From CAIWAH01 sp043755815 (GTDB taxonomy: Bacteria > Verrucomicrobiota > Verrucomicrobiia > Limisphaerales > UBA9464): a DNA stretch of 7,768 nt. Position 1 is the first letter of the stretch; each line of letters starts with the position of its first letter. Both the position numbers and the translations under genes were made by a program. A model generated the notes under the pieces. That model searched no databases. It was not told the origin of the DNA and saw only the letters and a list, made by a program, of their open reading frames with translations. This document shows, in pieces, positions 1 through 6,701 of the stretch. Where the stretch lies: NCBI GenBank assembly GCA_043755815.1, contig JAYUSF010000039.1, positions 1-7,768 of the forward strand, read 5' to 3'.

Positions 1-35
1 CTCATACCATTTCCCGAAGACATCCGGCCTAAAGC

Positions 36-86
36 GTGGGCGGGTTGCCCCGCAACCCGCAGCGGTTTCCGGGGGAAACCGCCCAC
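36..86. repeat. Compact double-hairpin palindromic element (REP-like)
   Basis: Two perfect hairpins lie side by side. One has a 9-bp stem (40-48 with 52-60, loop CCC) and the other a 9-bp stem (62-70 with 74-82, loop GGG), with a single A at 61 between them. A further 4 bp (36-39 GTGG with 83-86 CCAC) close both into a three-way junction, so 50 of 51 nucleotides are in a stem or a triloop. All of this is visible in the sequence. Such symmetry is typical of REP/BIME-type mobile palindromes. No second copy occurs in the window, so mobility is inferred. It lies directly past the point where the propeller pseudogene stops resembling its family, so it may be what interrupts that gene. A terminator role is less likely, since no T-tract follows on either strand. 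Confidence 0.6.
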
Positions 87-457
87 AGTTGTTACCGACT
101 GTTTCTGGGAAACGATCTGGTTCATGGTCTTGAACTGCGCGTCGTCGCGGAACTGCCAGACCAACCGCTGGTCGCGCGTCACTTCAACCGCTTGTCGCGC
201 GTCACTTAGGAAAAGACCGGCTGCGCCCCGACCTGCCCGTGGCCGAGACAGTTCGCGAACACCGGGTTGCCGTTGGGCAGCCGCCAGCAGTCCTGCGGCG
301 CCTTGCAGGCGCATTCCCACTCGATCGTTCCTTCCGCAGACACGACGCACACCCAGCCGCCGTTGTTGTCGCAGCACAGGAACGGATGAGCGGCGACGAG
401 CGAAAAACCCCCTGCGCAAAGCAGGGCCAGAAGACGCCAAACCGGAGGAGTTTTCAT
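87..457 (-). pseudogene. Broken 5' part of a secreted beta-propeller (PQQ/NHL-like) protein gene
   Basis: The open frame gives 83 residues from ATG 455-457 to TAA at 206-208. It has a Sec signal peptide (MKTPPVWRLLALLCAGGFSLVAA, written here as residues 1-23 with hydrophobic core 7-22), then the first propeller blade: CCDNNGGWVCVVSAEG, IEWEC, DCWRLPNGN and NCLGHGQVG. In the related PVC propeller proteins this is followed by an FEVTRD..VVW..(D)..FKTMNQI stretch. That continuation is present just downstream but out of frame, as EVTRDQRLVWQF and FKTMNQI (about 185 down to 114). The break is a stop codon where Glu is expected plus a 23-bp tandem duplication (162-207). After MNQI the similarity ends and the palindromic element begins. 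Family members are several hundred residues long, so most of the gene is absent. It lies 136 bp downstream of the terminated DUF6797 gene. A short Cys-containing secreted peptide may still be translated. No Shine-Dalgarno is seen. A sequencing or assembly error is a possible alternative. Confidence 0.7.
162..207. repeat. 23-bp tandem duplication inside the propeller pseudogene
   Basis: Positions 162-184 and 185-207 are adjacent copies of the same 23-bp unit, differing at one base (G170 against T193). Because 23 is not a multiple of three, the duplication shifts the reading frame of the minus-strand propeller gene. The copy at 162-184 encodes VTRDQRL in the frame of the downstream half. The copy at 185-207 is in the frame of the upstream half. 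Confidence 0.85.
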
Positions 458-541
458 GGGCGAACACCGGCGGGCCAGGCAGGCGAGTCCATGTCGAAAT
501 GGAACAGGCCGGGTGCCCGGAGCGTGAAGGGATCGTCAAAC

Positions 542-568
542 AAAAAGGGCTGCGGCATGCCGCAGCCC
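542..568 (-). terminator. Intrinsic terminator of the DUF6797/propeller gene
   Basis: Positions 547-568 form a perfect 22-bp palindrome (GGGCTGCGG stem, CATG loop). Read on the minus strand it is followed at once by five T residues and then GTTTG. It starts 26 bp past the TAG of the gene ending at 594, which is the expected place for a rho-independent terminator. On the plus strand the T-run is missing, so it should act in one direction. It also separates the upstream gene from the propeller pseudogene, which would then need its own promoter. Confidence 0.88.
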
Positions 569-593
569 TCCTGCTTTCGTCGGATCACCGACC

Positions 594-2975
594 CTATTGA
601 AGTCCGGTGACCGCGGCGCCCAGCTTGTGGATCGTGCCGATGACCTCGGAGCGTAACTCCGCGCCGTTGGCGGCGTTGAGCGAGTATTTCACGCTGAACT
701 GGTCGGCGACAGTAAGGCCGTCGATTTCAAGGAACAGCGTCTTCTTGTCGGCGGACAGCCTGGCGGACTTCACCTCCAGCTTGTCGTGCGCCTGCTTGCC
801 CGGCGTCGCCACCGAGAATTCTGGCGAACCGTAGCCGCCGGAATATTTGTAGTTCCAGAGTTCGACCGCGTAGCTCTGGGCGTCTTCGGCCGTCTTGGCA
901 TCGAGTTCGGTGCTGAAGGTGATCCGGATGCCGTTCTTCGCGGCGTGGGTCTTTACGGGCATGGCCACCGGCCGGCCGGTGTAGCGCACGCGGTAGAAGC
1001 CGCCGTCGCGCGTGGCGGCGTTTTGCCAGCCCTTGAGGCCGCACAGGTAAAGCTGGCCGTCCTGGTCGCTGAAACGGCCGCGCATGACGCCGCTGGCGAA
1101 CTTCAGGCCGAAGGGCACGAGCGCTGCCTGCGTCGTGCCTTCCACCTGGTCCATCATCACGCCGTAGAGCAGGCACTTGCCGTAGCTCATGAACAGCGGC
1201 GCCCCCTTCCACGGGCCCCACTTGTCGCTGGTGACATACACCTGGCCGCCGCTGGAATTGTCCCAGCGCATGGGCAGCCAAGCGATGGGTTCGTCGTAGC
1301 TCGTCGGGATCGGCATCGCGCCGTCCCAGCCCTTGAGCTTGTTCGCCTTGCGGAACTCGGGATCGCTCGGATTGCCGACGATCTCGGTGCCATTGGTGTA
1401 ACGGAGCGTGAGCGATTTCTGGGCGGCCGGCGTCATGCCCATGAACGCGCCCGGCTTAACGAGGTTCAGTTTCGACGACGGCATCCAATGGCCCTGATTG
1501 TCGCCAACCAGCACCGTATCGTCGGGTCCGACCGTCATGCCGTTCGGGGCCCGCAGGCCGGTGGCGAAGACCTCCATCTTCTTCCCGTCGGGCGAGACCT
1601 TCAGGATCGTGCCCTGATGCGGCGAACTGACGCTGGGTTCCCACGGCGCGCCTTTGGCGTAGTAGAAGTTGCCCTTCGAGTCCGTGTGCAGATCGAGGAC
1701 GAACTCATGGTAGTTGGGCGTGACGACGGTGTCGTTGTTGAAGTTTTCGTAGAAGTCCGCCTCGCCGTCCTTGTTTACGTCCTTGAGGCGTGTGATCTGG
1801 TCGCGGCCGGCGACGTAGATGTCGCCCTTCACGACCTTGAGCCCGAGCGGTTGAAACAGACCGGTCGCAAAGCGCTTCCAGGTCAGCTTCGCGAGCTTGT
1901 CGTCGATGCCTGATACGATCCAGACGTCGCCATGGAAGGTGCAGATCGCCGCCCGCCCGTCGGGCAGGAAATCGAAGCCGCCTAAGAACGTGCTGACGTG
2001 ATACGGGTTCGGGAACGGTTCCGTGATGGTGTCGACCTGATAGGGGCCGTCTTCGGTGCCCACCTTGCCTTCCGTGGTGACGGTGTCCGGCCAGTGGACG
2101 CCGCCGCCTTCGGTAAAGGGCCGCAAGTCGAGCGGCTTCTTTTGTCCGAGGGCAAAGAACCCGCCGGGATTCGCCTCCGTGGAAAACGCGAGCCGCACCG
2201 ACTGGTTTGCCGCCAGCGAGGAAAGCTTCGCCACCAGCTTGCCGTCCGGCGTGGTCTCCAACCGTGAACCTTTCGGCAGTCCGCTGCCGCCAACCGTCAG
2301 GCTGCGGCCGTCCTTGAACATGACGGTGACGGGACCGGCCTGGTCCCCGACGAAGTCCGTTGCGACGCTGCCGCTCACGCTGTCCGCGAGCAGCACGGTA
2401 AGATTCTTGGCCGGCTTCAGGAACTGGAGCGTGCGGGCAAAGATTGGCTGGCCGCTGGCGTTGACGAATCCGGGCAGTTCCAGCACCGGCGTCGCGCCGA
2501 CGGTGTAGTGCAGCACCACGCGGTCATCATAGAGCGACAGGCCCTGATAGTGCGCCCAGTCCTTGGGCAGCGGGCCCTGCGAGCCGGCGCGGGGATCGGC
2601 GAGCGTGCCCGACTTGTCGGCCCAGCCGGGTCCGAGCTTCGAGTCCATCACGATGTTGGTGCCCTTCACGCTGGGGGGCGGCGGCCACTCGATCTTGGTG
2701 AGCGTGTTGCCGAATTCGAGGAACGCGCCGGTCCACGCGACGGCGAGCCGCATGGTGTCGAGATCGTAGACGACGTAGCTGGTCTGGTCGTTGCCAAGGG
2801 TGACGGCCAGGCCCTTCATCGCGGCGGCCTCGGACTTGGAGCGCATGATGGTGCCGGACCAGAACGGGCCGCGCATGGGCTGGACCGCGTCGGCCGCACT
2901 CAGCGAACCGGCGGCCAGCAGCGTCGCGGCTGCGGGCAGCAGCGAGCTCAGGAGGGAACGGACGGAATCAGTCAT
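594..2975 (-). CDS. Secreted DUF6797 domain / beta-propeller (sorbosone-dehydrogenase-like) protein
   Basis: This is a 793-aa exported protein. The frame is open back to 3113, but ATG 2973-2975 is chosen because it is followed directly by a signal peptide (SVRSLLSSLL, LLAAGSLSAAD, cleavage near residue 27). Residues about 30-165 resemble DUF6797, an N-terminal beta domain of PVC secreted proteins (GPFWSGTI, MKGLAVTLG, YVVYDLDTMRLAVAWTGAFL). Residues about 325-670 form a propeller of the NHL/glucose-sorbosone dehydrogenase type (YHVSTFLGGFDFLPDGRAAI, GDVWIVSGID, FQPLGLKVV, LRAPNGMTVGPDD, WDNSSGGQVYVTSD). Residues 399-407 make a DxNxDGxxD calcium-type loop. The C-terminal ~110 residues (NGIRITFSTELD, LFLEIDGL, FSVKYSL) look like a Big/Fn3-like beta domain. 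The related membrane-bound dehydrogenase-like proteins often end in cytochrome c, but no CxxCH is present and only three Cys occur in the mature part. The substrate is unknown. A role in extracytoplasmic sugar or polyol chemistry is inferred from the fold and neighbours. No Shine-Dalgarno is seen (CTGAAAAC precedes ATG). Confidence 0.88.
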   Translation of the reverse strand: MTDSVRSLLSSLLPAAATLLAAGSLSAADAVQPMRGPFWSGTIMRSKSEAAAMKGLAVTLGNDQTSYVVYDLDTMRLAVAWTGAFLEFGNTLTKIEWPPPPSVKGTNIVMDSKLGPGWADKSGTLADPRAGSQGPLPKDWAHYQGLSLYDDRVVLHYTVGATPVLELPGFVNASGQPIFARTLQFLKPAKNLTVLLADSVSGSVATDFVGDQAGPVTVMFKDGRSLTVGGSGLPKGSRLETTPDGKLVAKLSSLAANQSVRLAFSTEANPGGFFALGQKKPLDLRPFTEGGGVHWPDTVTTEGKVGTEDGPYQVDTITEPFPNPYHVSTFLGGFDFLPDGRAAICTFHGDVWIVSGIDDKLAKLTWKRFATGLFQPLGLKVVKGDIYVAGRDQITRLKDVNKDGEADFYENFNNDTVVTPNYHEFVLDLHTDSKGNFYYAKGAPWEPSVSSPHQGTILKVSPDGKKMEVFATGLRAPNGMTVGPDDTVLVGDNQGHWMPSSKLNLVKPGAFMGMTPAAQKSLTLRYTNGTEIVGNPSDPEFRKANKLKGWDGAMPIPTSYDEPIAWLPMRWDNSSGGQVYVTSDKWGPWKGAPLFMSYGKCLLYGVMMDQVEGTTQAALVPFGLKFASGVMRGRFSDQDGQLYLCGLKGWQNAATRDGGFYRVRYTGRPVAMPVKTHAAKNGIRITFSTELDAKTAEDAQSYAVELWNYKYSGGYGSPEFSVATPGKQAHDKLEVKSARLSADKKTLFLEIDGLTVADQFSVKYSLNAANGAELRSEVIGTIHKLGAAVTGLQ

Positions 2976-2990
2976 GTTTTCAGTGAGATT

Positions 2991-3008
2991 GCGAAACGAG
3001 ACTTTCGC
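2991..3008 (-). promoter_or_regulatory. Small inverted repeat just upstream of the DUF6797 gene
   Basis: GCGAAA (2991-2996) and TTTCGC (3003-3008) form a perfect 6-bp inverted repeat with a 6-base centre, 16-33 bases upstream of the ATG at 2975. The position would suit an operator or a hairpin in the 5' leader. I could not place a convincing -35/-10 pair around it, so any function is a guess. Confidence 0.3.
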
Positions 3009-3031
3009 ATATCCCGCAACGAGGCAAGCGG

Positions 3032-3051
3032 GCATCGGAGCCGTCCGATGC
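3032..3051 (-). promoter_or_regulatory. Perfect 8-bp hairpin in the gap before the DUF6797 gene
   Basis: GCATCGGA (3032-3039) and TCCGATGC (3044-3051) pair perfectly around a 4-base loop, in the 195-bp gap between the 129-aa gene (stop 3171) and the DUF6797 gene (ATG 2975). No T-run follows on either strand, so it is not a standard intrinsic terminator. It could be a regulatory hairpin or protein-binding palindrome. Confidence 0.4.
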
Positions 3052-3170
3052 GTCGGTGCCGGGCACGTTGTGGCTCTTCCAACAGGGGCGTTAGGCAATG
3101 ACGCTGACTTCAAGTTGAGGCTGCCGCTCGGGAATCTCGTCGCTTGGCGGTGGCCTGACCCAGTTGGGCT

Positions 3171-3560
3171 TCAGTTGGGCGCTGGAGGTTTGGTGACCGT
3201 GGTGGGCTTACCAAGTTCGGCGGTGGCAAAATCCAGGATCCGTTGTCCCGACACCCGAAAACCCAAGCGCATCCGCAGCCACGACCGGTCACCGCGGGTG
3301 CGGTAGCGGAAAATCTCAACCGCGTGCCCGACCTCGGCGGCTGAACGGGCCCGTCCGGCGTCATCAATGGCCGACCAGTCGATGCGGAAGGTTCCCGGAA
3401 GAACCAGCTCGAAAATTTTTATGAACGGCCTTCGCCATGCCGGGGTCGCCGCCGCAAAGAGACGCAGGCGCGCCGCCTCGGGTGAAATCCCAAGACGCTT
3501 GGCGTAGCGTTCCAACAGGGTGGATTCGGACATACGGTCGGTCACGCGATAGAGCGCCAT
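3171..3560 (-). CDS. Conserved hypothetical protein (129 aa)
   Basis: A 129-residue soluble, basic protein with no signal peptide or membrane segment. It has a helical N-terminal half (TLLERYAKRLGISPEAARLR, residues 14-33) and a central WRRPFIKIFELVLPGTFRIDW stretch (42-62). The C-terminal part carries EVGHAVEIFRYRTRGDRSWL (76-95) and LRMRLGFRVSGQRIL. This layout resembles small hypothetical proteins I associate with Verrucomicrobiota, but I cannot name a domain. ATG 3558-3560 has only a weak, distant purine run (GTAGGG). A second ATG at residue 10 (3531-3533) is equally possible and would give 120 aa. It begins 59 bp past the TMEM175 stop, so it could be cotranscribed. The reading frame is supported by protein-like composition and by the absence of a better competing frame. 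Confidence 0.6.
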   Translation of the reverse strand: MALYRVTDRMSESTLLERYAKRLGISPEAARLRLFAAATPAWRRPFIKIFELVLPGTFRIDWSAIDDAGRARSAAEVGHAVEIFRYRTRGDRSWLRMRLGFRVSGQRILDFATAELGKPTTVTKPPAPN

Positions 3561-3619
3561 CCGATCGGCGCCCTACAAGTGACGAATTTGGGGACGCGGC
3601 TGTCGCCACCAAAGAGTCG

Positions 3620-4212
<593 letters not shown>

Positions 4213-4216
<4 letters not shown>

Positions 4217-4461
4217 GGGTGGCTAACGTGCCAAGTCCACAGATGAAGGTTCTTCCAGAAGTCCTGTTCGCCGAAGGCGGCGAGCAGCCCGGTGAGCAAT
4301 GCCCCGCCACCAATGGAAAGAAGACCAGCCCAACGGGAATTGGCGAAGTCCGGGCTTGATCGAATCCAAATCCAGAATCCAACGGCAGCTCCCAACACGG
4401 CGCCAAAGGCGAAATGGATGCCAAAAGCCCACCAGTCTCTTTTGGGAGGAGGGGATTCCAT
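4213..4461 (-). CDS. Small two-helix membrane protein, coupled to the TMEM175 gene
   Basis: An 82-aa protein from ATG 4459-4461 (MESPPPKRDWW). A TTG nine codons upstream (4486-4488) would extend it, but ATG is preferred. Two membrane helices are visible, at about 11-33 (WAFGIHFAFGAVLGAAVGFW) and 44-63 (LLSIGGGALLTGLLAAF). They are followed by an aromatic tail, FWKNLHLWTWHV. The frame is open, the composition is membrane-like, and the TGA overlaps the next gene's ATG by 4 bp, which together support a real gene. The start lies 39 bp after the DUF1080-B stop, so it could be part of the same transcript. I do not recognise a named domain. Similar small glycine-rich membrane proteins are common as hypotheticals in this phylum. 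Confidence 0.7.
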
Positions 4462-4500
4462 CTGGTGAAGCGGTTGGGATGATTCCAAACCCGTTCGAAC

Positions 4501-5199
4501 CTATTTCAGCTCCCGCACCCGGATGTTCCGGAACCAGACCTCGTCGCCATGGTCCTGGAGCAGGATCGGCGTCGCGAACTTGGTGCCCCACTTCGCCTCG
4601 TCCTTGAACTTGCTCGCGGCCTTGGCGGCGGTCAGTTCAGCGGAACCCAGTTCATAGCTGAGCACCTTGTCGCCGTTGAGCCAGTGCTCGACCTTGTTGC
4701 CTTTCACGACAATGCGGGTGCGGTTGACTTCGCCGGCGGGTTTCACCTTGGGTGCCTTCGGCGGCAACGCATCGTAGAGCGCCGCCGTCTGGCGTTTGGG
4801 CCCGAGCTTGGCGTCGGGATGCGCCGCGTCGTCGATGAGCTGGTATTCGTGACCGACGGGTGCTTTGCGGGCTTCGTCGATGAAATACTTCACGCCGCTG
4901 TTCGCGCCGGCACCGACCTTCCATTGGAAGCGCAGCTCGAAGTCGGTGAACTTGCGCTCGGTGAGGATGTCGCCGCCCCCGCCCTTCGCGGTGTGGTGCA
5001 GCCAGCCGTCGCTCACGACCCAGCCCTGGTCGGGGAACTTGTCCTTTCCGAAACCGCGCCAACCGGCGGTGGTCTTGCCGTCGAAGAGCGGGGTCCAGCC
5101 GGCGGATTTCTTGTCCTCCTTGTCCGCGTCCTTATCGGCGGCGAACAGGGGCAGGGCACACAGGGCGAGGAGCGGAACGAGACGGGCGAGGAATTTCAT
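4501..5199 (-). CDS. Secreted DUF1080 (3-keto-disaccharide hydrolase family) protein B
   Basis: A 232-aa exported protein with a signal peptide MKFLARLVPLLALCALPLFA (cleavage near residue 20-21) and an acidic/Lys linker (DKDADKEDKK, 22-31). A single concanavalin-like DUF1080 domain follows. Domain landmarks are LFDGKTTAGWRGF (38-50), GWVVSDGWLHH (59-69), FELRFQWKV (87-95), GANSGV (98-103), EYQLIDDA (118-125), KVEHWLNGDKV (169-179) and the C-terminal LQDHGDEVWFRNIRVREL (214-231). The family includes enzymes that cleave 3-keto-glycosides after oxidation of the sugar C3 and is abundant in PVC and Bacteroidota genomes. It is a close paralogue of the neighbour at 5228-5914 and starts 28 bp after that gene's stop, so the two form an operon. 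The substrate is unknown. No Shine-Dalgarno is seen before ATG (CCCCACTGAC). Confidence 0.93.
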   Translation of the reverse strand: MKFLARLVPLLALCALPLFAADKDADKEDKKSAGWTPLFDGKTTAGWRGFGKDKFPDQGWVVSDGWLHHTAKGGGGDILTERKFTDFELRFQWKVGAGANSGVKYFIDEARKAPVGHEYQLIDDAAHPDAKLGPKRQTAALYDALPPKAPKVKPAGEVNRTRIVVKGNKVEHWLNGDKVLSYELGSAELTAAKAASKFKDEAKWGTKFATPILLQDHGDEVWFRNIRVRELK

Positions 5200-5227
5200 G
5201 TCAGTGGGGAAGTAGACCGCGGTTTCT

Positions 5228-5914
5228 CTATTTTACGTCCAGCCGGCGGATGCGGATCGAGCGATACCAGACTTCGTCGCCGTGATCCTGGAGGCAGATG
5301 TGGCCGGAAGCCTCCTTCGCAAAGCGGGGCATGGCCTTGAACTTGGAGCCGGCGACGAGTTGGGTGAACTCCGGTGAGGCCAGGTCGGTTTCGACGACCT
5401 TCTTGCCGTTGAGCCAGTGTTCCAGGCGCGAACCGCGGAGCACGATGCGGCCGGAGTTCCATTCGCCGACGGGCTTGGTGGCCTTGTCGGCGTTGCAGGC
5501 GATCAGCGCGTAGGCCGCGGCGGCGCTCGTCTTGGGATTCTTGCCGTCGCCGTGCTTGGCGTCGTCGAGCACCTGGTATTCTGGCCCGGTGTGCCACGGG
5601 GCGTCGAACGCCTCGCTCACCCGATACAGCACGCCGCTGTTGGCGCCTTCGGAGACCTTCCAGTCAAACTGCAGTTCGAAGCTGGAATACTCCTCACGGG
5701 TCACGAGGTCGCCGCCGCCGCTCCCTTTGGCGAAATGCAGGATGCCCTTCGTGACAGTCCATCCCTTCTGCGGGAAGTCCGCCTGTTTGTAGCCGCGCCA
5801 TTTCGCGGAGGCGTTGCGCTTCAGCAGGTTTTCCCACCGTCCATCGGCGGCGCGGAGTGGAAGCAGGGCGGCCGAAGCCAGGACGAACGTGGCGAACAGG
5901 TTTCGTAATTTCAT
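5228..5914 (-). CDS. Secreted DUF1080 (3-keto-disaccharide hydrolase family) protein A
   Basis: A 228-aa exported protein. The frame is open to 6145, but ATG 5912-5914 begins the signal peptide MKLRNLFATFVLASAALLPL (cleavage near residue 23, after RAA), and the extension upstream is not protein-like. The DUF1080 domain fills the rest: GWTVTKGILHFAKGSGGGDL (51-70), FELQFDWKV (79-87), GANSGVLYRV (90-99), EYQVLDDAKHGDG (112-124), RLEHWLNGKKV (163-173) and CLQDHGDEVWYRSIRIRRL (207-225). Unlike protein B, it lacks the usual LF(D/N)GK opening motif, having WENLLKRNASAKWRG instead. It also has a more Ala-rich middle (TSAAAAYAL). It is the first gene of the tight pair with protein B, so the promoter should lie within 5915-6303. 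The reaction is inferred from the family only: cleavage of 3-keto sugars or glycosides in the periplasm. Confidence 0.93.
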   Translation of the reverse strand: MKLRNLFATFVLASAALLPLRAADGRWENLLKRNASAKWRGYKQADFPQKGWTVTKGILHFAKGSGGGDLVTREEYSSFELQFDWKVSEGANSGVLYRVSEAFDAPWHTGPEYQVLDDAKHGDGKNPKTSAAAAYALIACNADKATKPVGEWNSGRIVLRGSRLEHWLNGKKVVETDLASPEFTQLVAGSKFKAMPRFAKEASGHICLQDHGDEVWYRSIRIRRLDVK

Positions 5915-6303
5915 GGCGGGAACGGACGCAGTGAACGGGAGCCGGGTTCGAAACGTCAAGCCGGCGTCTGGCTGTTCTGGGCGCATTTTTTCACAGTGGC
6001 TGACCTTGGGCTGGCGCCGGCCAAGACCGGGTGGCGCGAGGCTCCGGCCGGTCATTGAGGGAGCCGTGGAAGGCGGGCGACGGGTCACAAAGTGGCTGAT
6101 TTCATTGACTTTTTTCAACACTATTTGCCGGCACTCCGTCATCACCGGCGGGTGCGTTCCGATGTCAAAGGCGGTGTCAGTGGATACCGGATTTCAAGAC
6201 CCTGCGGAGTCCAGAGAGCCGGCCCTTTGGCGCCGGGTTTGGGCACGGCGGGAGTGCCCAACGGACTCCGACGGCTGAGCCGCCGGAAGTTTGGGCGTGA
6301 GGT
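5915..6303. other. Intergenic region between DUF1080-A and the W-rich gene
   Basis: This 389-bp stretch has no convincing gene. The open frames in it are extensions or shadows with Arg/Pro-rich, low-complexity translations. On the right it holds two hairpins past the stop of the 6304 gene. Around 6096-6127 there is an AT-rich island that stands out from the GC-rich background and is the likeliest place for the DUF1080 operon promoter. A TTGAAA occurs there on the minus strand (6113-6118), but no matching -10 box is found at 16-18 bp. Confidence 0.5.
6239..6286 (-). terminator. Two hairpins past the W-rich gene, possible terminator
   Basis: The hairpin at 6268-6286 has an 8-bp stem around a 3-base loop. 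The one at 6239-6261 has a perfect 8-bp stem (TTGGGCAC with GTGCCCAA) around a 7-base loop. They lie 18-65 bases past the stop of the minus-strand gene ending at 6304. In the first stem, position 6271/6283 is G-U in minus-strand RNA but A-C in plus-strand RNA, so the fold fits a minus-strand transcript better. No T-run follows, so this is a weak or factor-dependent terminator at best. Confidence 0.35.
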
Positions 6304-6684
6304 TCAGATGGGGTGCACGTCGGCGGGGAAATAGCGGAGGTAACGGCGCCGGGGATTGCTGATCGAACCAGCCCGAAGCTGGCCGCCGCCGGGATGCTGC
6401 CAAAGCTGGCGGGTGCAGTTCCAATGGAAGCCCAACTCCGCCAACTGCCGGCGCAACGCCACCGCGGGCGGTTGGTTGAACTGCACCCACACCCAACGCC
6501 CCACCACCTCGGCCCGGTCGTAGAGGTCAGGACACTGCGAATGCAGCACCCGCACCAAGCGGGAGGATGACAGGAAGCGGTTCCGCCTGCGGAGGCGGAA
6601 ATCAATCGGCGGCAACGCGGCGCGGATGGGCTGTTCGGCGCGGCTGGCGAGCCCTGCAAACGGGAATGAGGTTGTGGTGTTCAT
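6304..6684 (-). CDS. Small conserved W-rich protein (WVWVQF / GFHWN / WQHP motifs)
   Basis: A 126-aa protein from ATG 6682-6684. Upstream in-frame codons to 6732 exist but run through the structured leader. The N-terminal 45 residues are basic (DFRLRRRNRFL, 28-38) and poorly conserved in appearance. The C-terminal core reads CPDLYDRAEVVGRWVWVQF (51-69), LRRQLAELGFHWN (77-89), RQLWQHP (92-98) and PRRRYLRYFPAD (111-122). This motif series matches a family of short hypothetical proteins found in Verrucomicrobiota and on accessory elements, where a beta hairpin with paired Trp precedes GFHWN and WQHP. No biochemical role is established to my knowledge. It has no signal peptide or membrane segment, so it is presumably cytoplasmic. 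The leader contains a long inverted repeat ending 17 bases from the ATG and an A7 run immediately before it, in place of a Shine-Dalgarno. Confidence 0.75.
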   Translation of the reverse strand: MNTTTSFPFAGLASRAEQPIRAALPPIDFRLRRRNRFLSSSRLVRVLHSQCPDLYDRAEVVGRWVWVQFNQPPAVALRRQLAELGFHWNCTRQLWQHPGGGQLRAGSISNPRRRYLRYFPADVHPI

Positions 6685-6701
6685 GGTCTTTTTTTGGGAC
6701 C

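Noticed and set aside
786..1913. Long plus-strand open frame of 375 codons
   Set aside because: It is fully antisense to the well-supported DUF6797/propeller gene and has a His/Val/Arg-rich shadow composition caused by high GC.
2976..3113. N-terminal extension of the DUF6797 protein by 46 residues
   Set aside because: The signal peptide begins directly after the ATG at 2975. The extension would bury it and has no protein-like character.
4549..5340. Plus-strand open frame of 263 codons
   Set aside because: It is antisense to the two DUF1080 genes, whose domain motifs are unmistakable, and its translation shows no domain.
5940..5965. GGTTCGAAAC resembling a tRNA T-loop
   Set aside because: The flanking bases do not pair as a T-stem, and no acceptor, D-arm or anticodon stem can be drawn around it.
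6090..6120. TTGAAA -35 box for the DUF1080 operon
   Set aside because: No acceptable -10 hexamer is found at 15-18 bp downstream on the minus strand. Only the AT-rich character of the island is noted.
5915..6145. N-terminal extension of DUF1080 protein A by 77 residues
   Set aside because: The classical signal peptide starts at ATG 5914, and the upstream frame is open only because of GC content.
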